Source of the DNA: JAMXLJ01 sp036558745
Lineage (GTDB): Bacteria; Actinomycetota; Acidimicrobiia; IMCC26256; JAMXLJ01
DNA length: 64,000 nucleotides
NCBI GenBank assembly: GCA_036558745.1
Contig: DATBEZ010000090.1
Coordinates: 62,001-126,000, forward strand
Direction: 5' to 3'
Each line of letters starts with the position of its first letter. Within the stretch, counting starts at the first letter, position 1. Below the pieces are notes generated by a model. The model was not told the origin of the DNA, ran no database searches, and worked only from the letters and a program-made list of their open reading frames with translations. Made by a program: the position numbers and the translations under genes. This document shows, piece after piece, positions 1 to 8,311 of the stretch.

Positions 1-18
1 GGTCAAGTCGCTCGTACC

Positions 19-615
19 GTGACGGGCTCGATGCGACGGAAGCTCACCCAACGAGGACGGGACCGGCGGACCCAGCTGATGGATCGCGCCGCGACGCTGT
101 TCGCGGAGCGCGGGTACCACCCGACGTCGGTGGCCGACATCGTGTCGAGCCTGGGCGTCGGCAAGGGCGTCTTCTACTGGTACTTCTCCAGCAAGGAGGA
201 GCTGCTGGTGGAGATCCTCAAGGCGTCGCACCAGGGTCTGCGTCGCCGCCAGCAGGCCGCGATCGGCGACGAGCCCGACCCGCTGCTGCGCATCGAGCTC
301 GGCATCCGGGCGTCGATGGAGTGGTTCCGCGAGCACCGGCAGTTCTTCACCCTGTTCCAGTTCGCCGCGACCGAGGAGCGCTTCGCCCCGGTGCTGCGCA
401 ACAACGAAGAGGTCGCGATCGCCGACACCGTGCGTCACATCAAGGACGCCATCGTCGACGGGCGTATCGCCGACCAGGATCCCGAGATGCTGGCCCAGGG
501 CGTCGTCGGCGTGGTCGAGCAGCTGACCCGGGCCTACTTCTTCGAGCGCGACGAGCCCGTCGACCGCGTGTCCGACGCCGCGGTCTCGTTCTGCCTGCGG
601 GGCCTCACCGGCTGA
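19..615 (+). CDS. TetR/AcrR family transcriptional regulator
   Basis: One-domain TetR repressor of about 198 residues. The N-terminal helix-turn-helix is clear at about residues 37-58 (TSVADIVSSLGVGKGVFYWY, followed by F-S-S-K-E-E-L). The rest is an all-helical ligand-binding domain without recognisable ligand residues. GTG at 19 and ATG at 31 are both possible starts; neither has a good Shine-Dalgarno, and the frame is open to the window edge, so an upstream start cannot be excluded. It converges on the aminotransferase at 675, with palindromic repeat copy A filling the gap. The target is unknown; TetR proteins often control adjacent genes, and those to the left are not visible. Confidence 0.88.
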   Translation: MTGSMRRKLTQRGRDRRTQLMDRAATLFAERGYHPTSVADIVSSLGVGKGVFYWYFSSKEELLVEILKASHQGLRRRQQAAIGDEPDPLLRIELGIRASMEWFREHRQFFTLFQFAATEERFAPVLRNNEEVAIADTVRHIKDAIVDGRIADQDPEMLAQGVVGVVEQLTRAYFFERDEPVDRVSDAAVSFCLRGLTG

Positions 616-623
616 CCCCCGTC

Positions 624-670
624 GAGATGCGGCAATGACCGTCGGATTCCGACGGTGAGGGCCGCATCTT
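624..670. repeat. Palindromic intergenic repeat, copy A
   Basis: Imperfect inverted repeat with outer arms agatgcggc / gccgcatct and inner arms ccgtcgga / tccgacgg. It starts 8 bases after the TetR stop and ends 4 bases before the stop of the convergent aminotransferase, so it fills the whole gap. Three further copies lie at 7424, 34049 and 59952. The position suggests a bidirectional terminator; the T-run is short (cttt). Confidence 0.85.
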
Positions 671-674
671 TGGG

Positions 675-1850
675 CTAGCCGAGCTTGATGAGGGCCTTGC
701 GGATGCCGCGGATGGCCTGGGTGATGCGCTGCTCGTTCTCGACGAGCGCGAAGCGCACGAACCCCTCGCCGCCGGGACCGAAGCCGACGCCGGGCGAGAC
801 GGCGACCTTGGCCTCGGGGACGAGCATCTTGGCGAACTCGAGGCTGCCCATCTCCTCGTAGGGGGCGGGGATCGGCGCCCACACGAACATCGTCCCCTGG
901 GGCTTCGGGATCTCCCAGCCGATGCGCGCGAGCCCGTCGATGAGCGTGTCGCGCCGGCCCTTGTAGATGCGGTTCACCTCGAGCGGGTAGTCGGGCGCCT
1001 CGTTCATCGCGATGATCGACGCGATCTGGATGGGCTGGAACGTCCCGTAGTCGAGATAGCTCTTGAGCTTCGCGAGCGCGGCGACGACCTCGGGGTTGCC
1101 GAGCAGGAAGCCGACCCTCCACCCCGCCATCGAGAACGACTTCGTGAGCGTGTACAGCTCGACCGCGACGTCGATCGCGCCGGGCACCTGGAGGATCGAC
1201 GGCGGGTCGTAGCCGTCGAAGCCGAGATCGGCGTACGCGAAGTCGTGCACGAGGAGCACGTCGTGGTCGCGCGCGAAGTCGACCATGCGCGCCATCCACT
1301 CCAGGTCGACGCACGTCGTGGTCGGGTTGTGCGGGAACGACAGCACGATGACGCGCGGCCGCGGCCACGACTCCTCCCACGCGCGCAGCAGGTTGTCGAA
1401 GAAGTCGTGCTCGGGCCCGAGACGCACGTGGCGCACGTCCGCGCCCGCGAGGATCGGGCCCCAGATGTGGATCGGATACGACGGCGACGGCACGAACGCG
1501 ACGTCACCGGGCGCGAGCAACGTCCACATCAGGTGCGAGAACCCCTCCTTCGCACCGATCGTCGTGCACACCTCGGTCTCCGGGTCGAGCTGCACGTCGA
1601 ACTTGCGCCGGTACAGGTCGGTGATCGCGAGCCGCAGCTTGGGCAGGCCGCGCGTCGCCGAGTAGCGGTGGTTGCGCGGGTTGCGGGCGGCCTCCCCGAG
1701 CTTCTCGACCGCGATCGGCGGCGACGGGACGTCGGGGTTGCCGAAGCCCAGGTCGATCACATCCTCGCCGGCCCGGCGTGCCTCGAGCTTCAGCGCGTCG
1801 ATGATGCCGAAGACGTAGGGAGGCAGCGCGTTGATCCGGCGAAACTCCAT
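675..1850 (-). CDS. AlaC-like class I/II aminotransferase
   Basis: PLP-dependent fold-type I aminotransferase of 391 residues. The opening LPPYVFGIIDALKLEARR and the segment GAKEGFSHLMW resemble the AlaC (YfdZ) glutamate-pyruvate aminotransferase group, which makes alanine from pyruvate. The PLP lysine is K237 in TLTKSFSMAGWR; the cofactor-contacting Asn (FPHNPT, N175), Asp203 and Tyr206 (VHDFAYAD) are present. ATG at 1850 is preferred because the frame upstream (to 1925) would overlap the divergent gene and a TACCCT box sits 8 bases before this ATG. Substrate preference (alanine versus aspartate) cannot be settled from sequence. Confidence 0.9.
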   Translation of the reverse strand: MEFRRINALPPYVFGIIDALKLEARRAGEDVIDLGFGNPDVPSPPIAVEKLGEAARNPRNHRYSATRGLPKLRLAITDLYRRKFDVQLDPETEVCTTIGAKEGFSHLMWTLLAPGDVAFVPSPSYPIHIWGPILAGADVRHVRLGPEHDFFDNLLRAWEESWPRPRVIVLSFPHNPTTTCVDLEWMARMVDFARDHDVLLVHDFAYADLGFDGYDPPSILQVPGAIDVAVELYTLTKSFSMAGWRVGFLLGNPEVVAALAKLKSYLDYGTFQPIQIASIIAMNEAPDYPLEVNRIYKGRRDTLIDGLARIGWEIPKPQGTMFVWAPIPAPYEEMGSLEFAKMLVPEAKVAVSPGVGFGPGGEGFVRFALVENEQRITQAIRGIRKALIKLG

Positions 1851-1858
1851 GGCGGACC

Positions 1859-1864
1859 AGGGTA
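1859..1864 (-). promoter_or_regulatory. -10 box for leaderless aminotransferase transcript
   Basis: TACCCT on the minus strand, 8 bases before the ATG at 1850. The spacing leaves no room for a Shine-Dalgarno, which fits leaderless initiation and supports the internal start. Confidence 0.5.
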
Positions 1865-1906
1865 GCCCTGAGGCTCTGGGGCCCTGGTTGCACATCTCGG
1901 TGGGCG

Positions 1907-1912
1907 TACCAT
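1907..1912 (+). promoter_or_regulatory. -10 box for leaderless small membrane protein transcript
   Basis: TACCAT, 6 bases before the ATG at 1919. The same hexamer and nearly the same spacing precede the genes at 27047, 29279 and 15778 (minus strand). Confidence 0.5.
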
Positions 1913-1918
1913 CGGTCC

Positions 1919-2206
1919 ATGTCACCGGGCCGCCCCGTCTTCCCCTGGGAGGAGTGGTTGCTCGACACCGCGGTCGCGGTGCTCTTCCTCGGGATCGGCG
2001 GCCTTCCGCTCGTGCTCGTCCTCGGCACTGGGGTCTGGCTCCGCGCGTGCCTCAGCGCGGTCGTGGCCGGGGTGATCCTGCTGCGGGTCGTCAGCGCGTT
2101 CGGCCGCTCCTATCCCGAGGAAACGACCGTCGACCGAATGGTGCGACGCTTCCGGCGAACGTTGCACCGGGATCTCCGCCGCCTCGCCGCGAGCCGCGGA
2201 CGGTGA
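1919..2206 (+). CDS. Small two-helix membrane protein
   Basis: Ninety-five residues. Two hydrophobic segments, about residues 15-37 (TAVAVLFLGIGGLPLVLVLG) and 41-60, predict an inner-membrane hairpin. It is followed by a basic C-terminal tail rich in Arg (MVRRFRRTLHRDLRRL) that should face the cytoplasm. I recognise no family. It is transcribed divergently from the aminotransferase and has its own leaderless-type promoter box. A perfect-arm hairpin follows the stop, consistent with a monocistronic unit. Confidence 0.65.
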   Translation: MSPGRPVFPWEEWLLDTAVAVLFLGIGGLPLVLVLGTGVWLRACLSAVVAGVILLRVVSAFGRSYPEETTVDRMVRRFRRTLHRDLRRLAASRGR

Positions 2207-2214
2207 GTGAAGGG

Positions 2215-2250
2215 GCGTCACGCGTCGTCGCGCGCGACGAGGCGTGACGC
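2215..2250 (+). terminator. Hairpin after small membrane protein gene
   Basis: Arms gcgtcacgc / gcgtgacgc enclose a 16-base palindrome tcgtcgcgcgcgacga, so almost all 36 bases pair. It begins 8 bases after the stop codon. There is no T-run. The 2251-2422 stretch up to the next gene holds no other feature I can support. Confidence 0.5.
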
Positions 2251-2407
2251 GCTTCCGGGAACAACGGCGCGATCCCGTTCGTTCTTGCGATGCGGCGACC
2301 GGAGGGCGACCCTGCCCCTGCCCCAGGTGCCCCGCCCCCCGGTTGCCGCGTGCGCCGGGGGTGTGTTCCGGCCCTCACGAGACGGGCGTCACATCCGTGG
2401 CCACCGC

Positions 2408-2413
2408 TACCCT
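2408..2413 (+). promoter_or_regulatory. -10 box for HAD hydrolase gene
   Basis: TACCCT, 9 bases before the GTG at 2423. It helps choose that start over the long in-frame extension reaching back to 2207, which runs through the terminator hairpin. Confidence 0.45.
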
Positions 2414-2422
2414 CTCCGCCTC

Positions 2423-3130
2423 GTGAACCCCATCGACGCGGTGCTCCTCGACGTCGGCGGCGTCTTCTTCCTCCCGTCGCCGGAGCGCATCGGCCATGTG
2501 CTGGCACGCGCCGGGGTCACGCTCGCGCACGACGACGCGTACGACGAGGCCCACTACCGCGGCATCGCCGCGATCGACGAGTTCCGTGAGGGTGACGAGG
2601 AGGTGTGGGCCACCTACAACCGCGCGTACGCGCGCACGTGCGGGGTGCCCGACGACGCGCTGGCCGACACCGTGAGCGCGCTCATGAGCGAGTTCACCGT
2701 CGGTGGTCTCTGGACCCGCGCGATCCCTGGTGCGCGTGACGCGCTCGCCGCGCTGGCCGAGCTCGAGGTCGGCATCGCGATCGTCTCGAACTCCGACGGC
2801 ACGGTCGAGGCACTGCTCCGCGAGGCCGAGGTGTGCCAGGTCGGTCCCGGCCCGGGTGTGCCGGTCGACGCCGTCCTCGACTCGACCGTGGTCGGCGCGG
2901 CGAAGCCCGATCCCAGGATCTTCGAGGCCGCGCTGGCGGCCCTGGACGTCGAGGCCACCGCGGCGATCCACGTCGGCGACACCCCCGGTGCCGACGTCGA
3001 CGGCGCGGTCGCGGCAGGCGTCACGCCGGTGCTCGTCGACCCGCTCGACCTGCACACGCACCTCGACGTGACGCGCATCCGCGCCTTGAGCGAGGTCGTC
3101 GACCTGGTCACCGCCTCCGGGCAGGGCTGA
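2423..3130 (+). CDS. HAD superfamily hydrolase
   Basis: A 235-residue Rossmann-type phosphatase with a small helical cap after motif I. Motif I is DAVLLDVGG with nucleophile D11; the second acidic residue of the usual DxD is Gly, as in the YihX-like DLGG/DLGN subgroup. Motif II is IVSNSDG, motif III the Lys of GAAKPDPRIF, and motif IV HVGDTPGADVDGA. Substrate unknown; the subgroup commonly acts on sugar phosphates or related small phosphoesters. GTG at 2423 gives a normal family length. Confidence 0.85.
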   Translation: MNPIDAVLLDVGGVFFLPSPERIGHVLARAGVTLAHDDAYDEAHYRGIAAIDEFREGDEEVWATYNRAYARTCGVPDDALADTVSALMSEFTVGGLWTRAIPGARDALAALAELEVGIAIVSNSDGTVEALLREAEVCQVGPGPGVPVDAVLDSTVVGAAKPDPRIFEAALAALDVEATAAIHVGDTPGADVDGAVAAGVTPVLVDPLDLHTHLDVTRIRALSEVVDLVTASGQG

Positions 3131-3140
3131 CGGGCGAAAA

Positions 3141-3156
3141 CTAGAATCGGTTCTCG
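3141..3156. promoter_or_regulatory. Possible operator upstream of crotonase gene
   Basis: CTAGAATCGGTTCTCG with half-sites AGAA / TTCT around TCGG. It resembles the tAGAAC-NN-GTTCTa palindrome of the actinobacterial KstR lipid regulon, with two mismatches. It lies 56 bases before the ATG at 3212. No KstR gene is visible in the window. Confidence 0.35.
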
Positions 3157-3211
3157 ACGTCTCGCGCCATGCCCGCGCGCACCGCGGCACGGCCCGCCCG
3201 GGAGGCACCGC

Positions 3212-4024
3212 ATGCCCGTCCTCGAGGACATCTCCACCCGCCATTGCATCGTGGAGCGGGACGGGCCCGTGGTGACGCTCACGATGAACCGGCCCGAGAA
3301 GCGCAACGCGTTGAGCGCCGACATGCTCGTCGGGCTGGCCGACGGCTTCACGTACGTCGACGGCGACCCCGAGGTGCGCGTCGCGATCCTCACCGGCGCG
3401 GGCGGCCACTTCAGCTCCGGCATGGACCTGGTCGCGGTCGGCACGCCGTCGGAGGACGAACGCGTCCGCCGGCGCATGGCGGAGGAGACCAACCTCCACT
3501 GGAAGGGCCTGCTGCGCGACTACCGCCTGAGCAAGCCGCTCATCGCCGCGGTCGAGGGCTACGCGGTCGCGGGTGGGAGCGAGATGCTCCAGGGAACCGA
3601 CATCCGGATCGCGGGCGAGGGCGCGACCTTCGGCGTGTGGGAGGCGAAGCGCGGGCTGTTCCCACTCGGCGGCTCCGCGATCCGTCTCCCCCGCCAGATC
3701 CCCTACACGGTCGCGATGGACATCCTCCTCAGCGCCCGCCCGGTGAGCGCGTTGGAGGCGAAGGAGATCGGTCTCATCGGTCGCGTCGTTCCCGACGGCA
3801 CCGCGCTCGACGCGGCGCGCGCCGTCGCCGCGCAGGTCGCGCAGTGCGGGCCGCTGTCGACGAAGGCGATCCTTCGCGCGTGGCGCGAGACCGAGGGGCT
3901 CCCCGACGTGGAGGCGATGCAGATCCAGGACAAGATCGGCTGGGAGGTCTTCGCGAGCGAGGACGCGAAGGAGGGGCCGCGCGCCTTCGCCGAGAAGCGC
4001 GCGCCCGAGTTCAAGGGCCGCTGA
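3212..4024 (+). CDS. Enoyl-CoA hydratase/isomerase (crotonase)
   Basis: A 270-residue crotonase that probably hydrates a 2-enoyl-CoA in beta-oxidation. The oxyanion-hole segment is GAGGHFSSGMDL (about residues 62-73). Both general acid/base glutamates are in register: E124 in VAGGSEML and E144 in FGVWEAKRG. A hydratase is therefore more likely than the PaaG type at 19302. The following thioesterase starts 4 bases after the stop, so the two are probably cotranscribed, and a KstR-like palindrome lies upstream. Confidence 0.9.
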   Translation: MPVLEDISTRHCIVERDGPVVTLTMNRPEKRNALSADMLVGLADGFTYVDGDPEVRVAILTGAGGHFSSGMDLVAVGTPSEDERVRRRMAEETNLHWKGLLRDYRLSKPLIAAVEGYAVAGGSEMLQGTDIRIAGEGATFGVWEAKRGLFPLGGSAIRLPRQIPYTVAMDILLSARPVSALEAKEIGLIGRVVPDGTALDAARAVAAQVAQCGPLSTKAILRAWRETEGLPDVEAMQIQDKIGWEVFASEDAKEGPRAFAEKRAPEFKGR

Positions 4025-4027
4025 GGC

Positions 4028-4744
4028 GTGGCCTTGCCCGCCGGCGAACGTGACGCGGCCGACGTCGACGTCGACCTCGACACGTCGCACACCGGCAGCG
4101 ACTTCGCCACCGCCGAGCGGCTCCGTCTCGCGGCGGCGACGCGCGACCTGGTGGACGCGGTCGTCTCCACGCGCGGCGTCGACGACGCGACGCTCGCGCG
4201 CGCAGCCGACGCGGTGAGCCGCGTGGTCGACGACCTCCGCGCGACCGACACCGGTCCCGGCGCCTTCGACCTCGAACGCTCGCACCGGGAGTACGAGCAC
4301 CGCAGCCCGCTCGTCGGCCGCGCCAGCCCCGTCGCACCGCCGTTCACGTGGCGGACCTCCGGCGATCGCGTGCAGGCCGACGGCGCGTTCCCCACCGCGT
4401 GTGAGGGACCGCCGGGCTACGTGCACGGCGGATGGGTCGCGCTCGCGTTCGACGAGATCCTCGGGCTCGCCAACGCGGTCGCCGGGCACCCGGGCATGAC
4501 GGGCCGGCTCACCGTCCGCTACCGGCGCCCGACCCCGTTGCGTCGCGACGTGCGCTTCACCGGATGGGTGGAGCGGGTCGACGGGCGGCGCATCGTGACC
4601 CGCGCGACGCTCGAGGCCGACGGCACCGTCACCGCCGAGGCGGAGGGGCTGTTCGTGCAGCCGACCGCCGAACGCCGTCGCGAGTACTTCGGCAACGACG
4701 CCGTCTCCACGGAGGAGCCTCCCTCCCGGTCGGCCGAGGCCTGA
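4028..4744 (+). CDS. Hotdog-fold acyl-CoA thioesterase
   Basis: 238 residues. The C-terminal half is a PaaI/4HBT hotdog domain with the signature GYVHGGWVALAFDEI: HGG at 133-135 and the catalytic-type Asp at 142. It ends in the usual strand pattern (RLTVRYRRPTPL). Residues 1-85 are charged and helical and are not part of the hotdog. GTG start, 4 bases after the crotonase stop. It probably releases free acid from an acyl-CoA made by its partner; chain length unknown. Confidence 0.85.
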   Translation: MALPAGERDAADVDVDLDTSHTGSDFATAERLRLAAATRDLVDAVVSTRGVDDATLARAADAVSRVVDDLRATDTGPGAFDLERSHREYEHRSPLVGRASPVAPPFTWRTSGDRVQADGAFPTACEGPPGYVHGGWVALAFDEILGLANAVAGHPGMTGRLTVRYRRPTPLRRDVRFTGWVERVDGRRIVTRATLEADGTVTAEAEGLFVQPTAERRREYFGNDAVSTEEPPSRSAEA

Positions 4745-4752
4745 GCAACGTC

Positions 4753-6000
4753 GTGGGCCTGCCGCGCGAGGGGCTGGGGCACGACGACGTGCTGACCCGG
4801 CTCGAGGCCATGCGCGCCGACGACGTCGACTGGCGCGGGGGCCGGTGCTTCAGCCTGGTCTACGACGGCGGCGACGACGTGCGCGCCGTCGCCCGCGCCG
4901 CGCACGACCTGTACCTGAGCGAGAACGCGCTCAACACGAATGCGTTTCCGAGCCTCGGGCGGATGCAGGCCGACGTGGTCCGCGCCGTCGCGGACCTGAC
5001 CCACGGCGGGGACGACAGCGCGGGCTTCATGACCTCGGGCGGGACAGAGAGCATCCTCGTCGCGGTGAAGGCGGCGAAGGAGCGCGGCCGCGCCGAGCGT
5101 GGCGTCACGGAACCGGAGATGGTTGTCGCCCGGAGCGCGCACGCCGCGTTCCACAAGGCCGCGCGCGACTTCGGCGTGACCGCGCGCGTCATCGACGTCC
5201 GCGACGACTGGCGGGCCGACGTCGACGCGATGGCCGCCGCCGTGAACGAGCGCACCGTGCTCGTGGTCGGCTCCGCGCCGCAGTACCCCCAGGGCGTGAT
5301 CGACCCGATTCCCGAGATCGCCATGCTCGCGACCGACGCGGGCGCGAGTTGCCACGTCGACGCGTGCATGGGCGGGTTCGTCCTGCCCTTCGCGGAGCGG
5401 CTCGGACGCGACGTGGCGCCGTGGGACTTCCGTGTGCCGGGGGTGACGTCGATCTCGGCCGACGTCCACAAGCTCGGCTACGCGCCGAAGGGCGCGTCGG
5501 TGATCGTGCACCGCACGAAGACCCTGCGGAAGTACCAGACGTTCGTGTTCGACGACTGGCTCGGCGGCCTGTACGCGTCACCGAACCTGCTCGGCACGCG
5601 CGCGGGCGGGCCCATCGCGGCCGCGTGGGCGGTGATCCACTATCTCGGTGAGGCGGGTTACCTGCGCCTGACCGCGACGGCGCTCGACGCCGCGGCGCGC
5701 CTCGTCGCGGGCATCGACTCGACGCCCGCGCTCGCGGTGCGCGGCGTCCCCGACGCGCAGATCGTGTGCTTCGGCGCGGCCGACCCCGAGACGCTCGACG
5801 TCTTCGCGCTGGGCGACGCCCTCGCGGCACGCGGCTGGTACCTCGACCGGCAGGGACCGCCCGACAGCCTGCACGCGACCGTCAGCGCGGGGAACGCGCC
5901 GATGATCGATGCCCTCCTCGCCGACCTCCGCGAGCTCGCGCCGGCGGTCCGCGGCGCGGGTGCCGCGGGAGGCGGTACCGACTACGCGACGCTGGAGTGA
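4753..6000 (+). CDS. PLP-dependent lyase/decarboxylase, sphingosine-phosphate-lyase type
   Basis: 415-residue group II PLP enzyme. The segment ISADVHKLGYAPKGASV carries Schiff-base lysine K240 and closely matches the DTHKYGFAPKG signature of sphingosine-1-phosphate lyases. GGTESILVAVKAAKE holds the phosphate-binding loop and HVDACMGGF the cofactor Asp. There is no membrane anchor, so it is soluble, unlike eukaryotic lyases. GTG at 4753 is the first start after the thioesterase stop and leaves family-normal length. The substrate could be a long-chain base phosphate or an amino acid; sequence alone cannot decide. Confidence 0.85.
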   Translation: MGLPREGLGHDDVLTRLEAMRADDVDWRGGRCFSLVYDGGDDVRAVARAAHDLYLSENALNTNAFPSLGRMQADVVRAVADLTHGGDDSAGFMTSGGTESILVAVKAAKERGRAERGVTEPEMVVARSAHAAFHKAARDFGVTARVIDVRDDWRADVDAMAAAVNERTVLVVGSAPQYPQGVIDPIPEIAMLATDAGASCHVDACMGGFVLPFAERLGRDVAPWDFRVPGVTSISADVHKLGYAPKGASVIVHRTKTLRKYQTFVFDDWLGGLYASPNLLGTRAGGPIAAAWAVIHYLGEAGYLRLTATALDAAARLVAGIDSTPALAVRGVPDAQIVCFGAADPETLDVFALGDALAARGWYLDRQGPPDSLHATVSAGNAPMIDALLADLRELAPAVRGAGAAGGGTDYATLE

Positions 6001-6027
6001 CGCTCGTCGCCGACCGGAGGAACGCCG

Positions 6028-7416
6028 ATGGTGCTCTCGCGCAAGGTTCCGCACGCGGACCGCGCCGCCCAGCTTGCCGTCAACCCGATGTACGCGGGGA
6101 TCGCCGACGTCCCGATCCCCCGCTTCGACCTTCCCGACGGTGAGCTCCCGCCCGGCCTCGCCGCGCAGATCGTGTACGACGAGCTCATGCTCGACGGCAA
6201 CGCGCGGCTCAACCTCGCCACCTTCGTCAGCACGTGGATGGAGCCCGAGGCGCGGGTCCTGCTCGCCGAGACGCTCGACAAGAACATGGTCGACCGCGAC
6301 GAGTACCCGCAGACGGCGGAGCTCGAGCGGCGGTGCGTCAACATCATCGCCCATCTCTGGAACGCGCCCGAGGAGGGCGACGCGATCGGGACGTCGACGA
6401 CCGGGTCCAGCGAGGCGGCCATGCTCGGCGGTCTCGCGCTCAAGCACCGGTGGCGCGCGCGCCGCCGTGCCGCCGGCCAGCCCGACGACCGGCCCAACCT
6501 CGTCATGGGCGCCAACGTGCAGGTGTGCTGGGAGAAGTTCTGCCGGTACTTCGACGTCGAGCCGCGACTGGTCCCCGTCGCGCGGGGCCGCCATCACCTG
6601 ACCGCCCACGAGGCCGTGCGCCACTGCGACGAGCGCACGATCGGCGTCGTCGGCATCCTCGGGTCGACGTTCGACGGCAGCTACGAACCCATCGCGGAGA
6701 TGGCGACCGCGCTCGACCGGCTGGCCGCGGACGGCGGCCCCGACGTCCCCATCCACGTCGACGGCGCGTCGGGCGGGTTCGTCGCGCCGTTCCTCGATCC
6801 CGACACGCATTGGGACTTCCGGGTGGAACGGGTCGCGTCGATCAACGCATCAGGCCACAAGTTCGGGCTCGTGTACCCGGGTGTGGGCTGGGTGGTGTGG
6901 CGCGACGCCGCCGCGCTCCCCGATGATCTCGTGTTCTCGGTGTCGTACCTCGGCGGCGCGCAGTCGACGTTCGCGCTCACGTTCTCGCGCCCGGGTGCGC
7001 CGATCATCGCGCAGTACTACAACTTCCTGCGCCTCGGGCGCGACGGCTACCGCCGCGTGCAACAGGCGACGCGTGATGTCGCGCGCCGGCTCGCCGACGG
7101 CATCGGGGAGCTGGATCAATTCACGCCGTTGACCCGGGCCGAGCACATCCCGGTGTTCGCGTTCAGGCTCGCCGACGGGATCACGAACTACACGGTCTAC
7201 GACGTCTCCCGCGCGCTGCGCTCGCGGGGCTGGCTGGTGCCCGCGTACCCGTTCCCGCCCGACCTCGAGGATTTGCACGTGCTGCGCATCGTCGTGCGCA
7301 ACGGGTTCAGCAGCGACCTCGGCGGCCTGCTGCTCGAGCACCTGCGCGACGCGGTGGCGGAGTGCGAGCGCCAACCCGCGCCACTCAGCATCCCCGACGC
7401 CTCGTTCCACCACTGA
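6028..7416 (+). CDS. gadB: Glutamate decarboxylase
   Basis: Full-length (462 residues) group II decarboxylase that converts glutamate to GABA plus CO2. Hallmarks are LNLATFVSTWMEPEA near the N-terminus, the phosphate-binding GTSTTGSSEAAMLGG, HVDGASGGF with the cofactor Asp, and SINASGHKFGLVYPG with Schiff-base lysine K278. A ggagg Shine-Dalgarno sits 8 bases before the ATG. It follows the lyase at 4753 by 27 bases, so two related PLP enzymes form one unit. The role may be acid resistance or GABA catabolism; no antiporter is nearby. Confidence 0.93.
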   Translation: MVLSRKVPHADRAAQLAVNPMYAGIADVPIPRFDLPDGELPPGLAAQIVYDELMLDGNARLNLATFVSTWMEPEARVLLAETLDKNMVDRDEYPQTAELERRCVNIIAHLWNAPEEGDAIGTSTTGSSEAAMLGGLALKHRWRARRRAAGQPDDRPNLVMGANVQVCWEKFCRYFDVEPRLVPVARGRHHLTAHEAVRHCDERTIGVVGILGSTFDGSYEPIAEMATALDRLAADGGPDVPIHVDGASGGFVAPFLDPDTHWDFRVERVASINASGHKFGLVYPGVGWVVWRDAAALPDDLVFSVSYLGGAQSTFALTFSRPGAPIIAQYYNFLRLGRDGYRRVQQATRDVARRLADGIGELDQFTPLTRAEHIPVFAFRLADGITNYTVYDVSRALRSRGWLVPAYPFPPDLEDLHVLRIVVRNGFSSDLGGLLLEHLRDAVAECERQPAPLSIPDASFHH

Positions 7417-7423
7417 CCCGTCG

Positions 7424-7470
7424 GAGATGCGGCACTCAGCGTCGGATTCCGACGGTGAGTGCCGCATCTT
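7424..7470. repeat. Palindromic intergenic repeat, copy B
   Basis: Same element as copy A, with arms agatgcggcactca / tgagtgccgcatct and centre gtcggattccgac. It occupies the gap between the convergent gadB and oxidoreductase genes, 7 bases from each stop codon. Confidence 0.88.
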
Positions 7471-7477
7471 GAAGACA

Positions 7478-8311
7478 TCAGCGCAGGAGCGGGGCGACGC
7501 CTTCCGCCAGCACGCCGACGTTGTCGGGATCGGACGCGTCCACGGGTCCGACGATCGCCCACGACGCGCCGGCGGCACCGACGGCGCGCAGCGCGTCGGC
7601 CACGCGCTCCGGTCCGCCGACGATGGTGCCGGGGCCGGGCCCGAGCCGCTCCGCCTTCGCCTGCGCCTCGCGGTCGCTCGCGCCGAGCACGACCAGGCCG
7701 CCCCACGTGAGCTCGAAGCGGTCGGGATCGCGTCCGAGCGCGCCCACCATCTGACGCACGGACGCGGCTTCGGCCGCGAACGCGTCGGCGGTGACACCCC
7801 AGCGGTTCCATCCCTCGGCCTCCGCGGCGACGTGGCCCACGTTCACCGCCTCGCCACCGACCCACACCGGGAACCCGTGGCCCCGCGCGGCCTCGACGGC
7901 GAGGCGGAGCGCGCCGACCCGCCCCTCGAGCGTGCCGAAGCCGAGCCCGAACGACTCGTTCTCGATCCTGCTCTCCGAGTCGCCCGCGCCCAACCCGGCG
8001 ACGAGGCGTCCGGGTGCGAGGCGGGCGGCGGTGCGCAGGCCGTGCGCGAGCGTCGCCGGCGGACGCAGCGTCGCGCGGACCACCAACGTCCCCACGGTCA
8101 CCCGGCGCGTCTCCGCCGCGACGGCGCCGAGCATCCCGAAGCACTCGAGCGCGGGACGTCGCGAACCGTCGCGGGTGACGCGGAAGAGGTGGTCGAAGAG
8201 GAACACCCCGTCGATACCCCCCGCGTCGGCATCGCGCGCGACGGTGAGCATCGGCTCGGGATCGGCGCGGAACTGCGGCAGCGTGAGGCCGAGCTGCATC
8301 TCCCCGCTCAC
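7478..8311 (-). CDS. LLM class (F420-type) oxidoreductase
   Basis: 277-residue luciferase-like TIM barrel. The start MQLGLTLPQF, the FLFDHLFRV strand and the TVGTLVVRATLRPP segment are typical of actinobacterial F420- or FMN-dependent LLM enzymes. F420 is the likelier cofactor for this subgroup. Substrate unknown. It overlaps the upstream kinase stop by 4 bases, so the two are translationally coupled. Confidence 0.88.
   Translation of the reverse strand: MSGEMQLGLTLPQFRADPEPMLTVARDADAGGIDGVFLFDHLFRVTRDGSRRPALECFGMLGAVAAETRRVTVGTLVVRATLRPPATLAHGLRTAARLAPGRLVAGLGAGDSESRIENESFGLGFGTLEGRVGALRLAVEAARGHGFPVWVGGEAVNVGHVAAEAEGWNRWGVTADAFAAEAASVRQMVGALGRDPDRFELTWGGLVVLGASDREAQAKAERLGPGPGTIVGGPERVADALRAVGAAGASWAIVGPVDASDPDNVGVLAEGVAPLLR

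Noticed and set aside
2375..4489. A long minus-strand frame covering the HAD hydrolase and crotonase
   Set aside because: Its translation is Arg/Asp/Val-rich with no domain, and two well-supported genes run opposite it.
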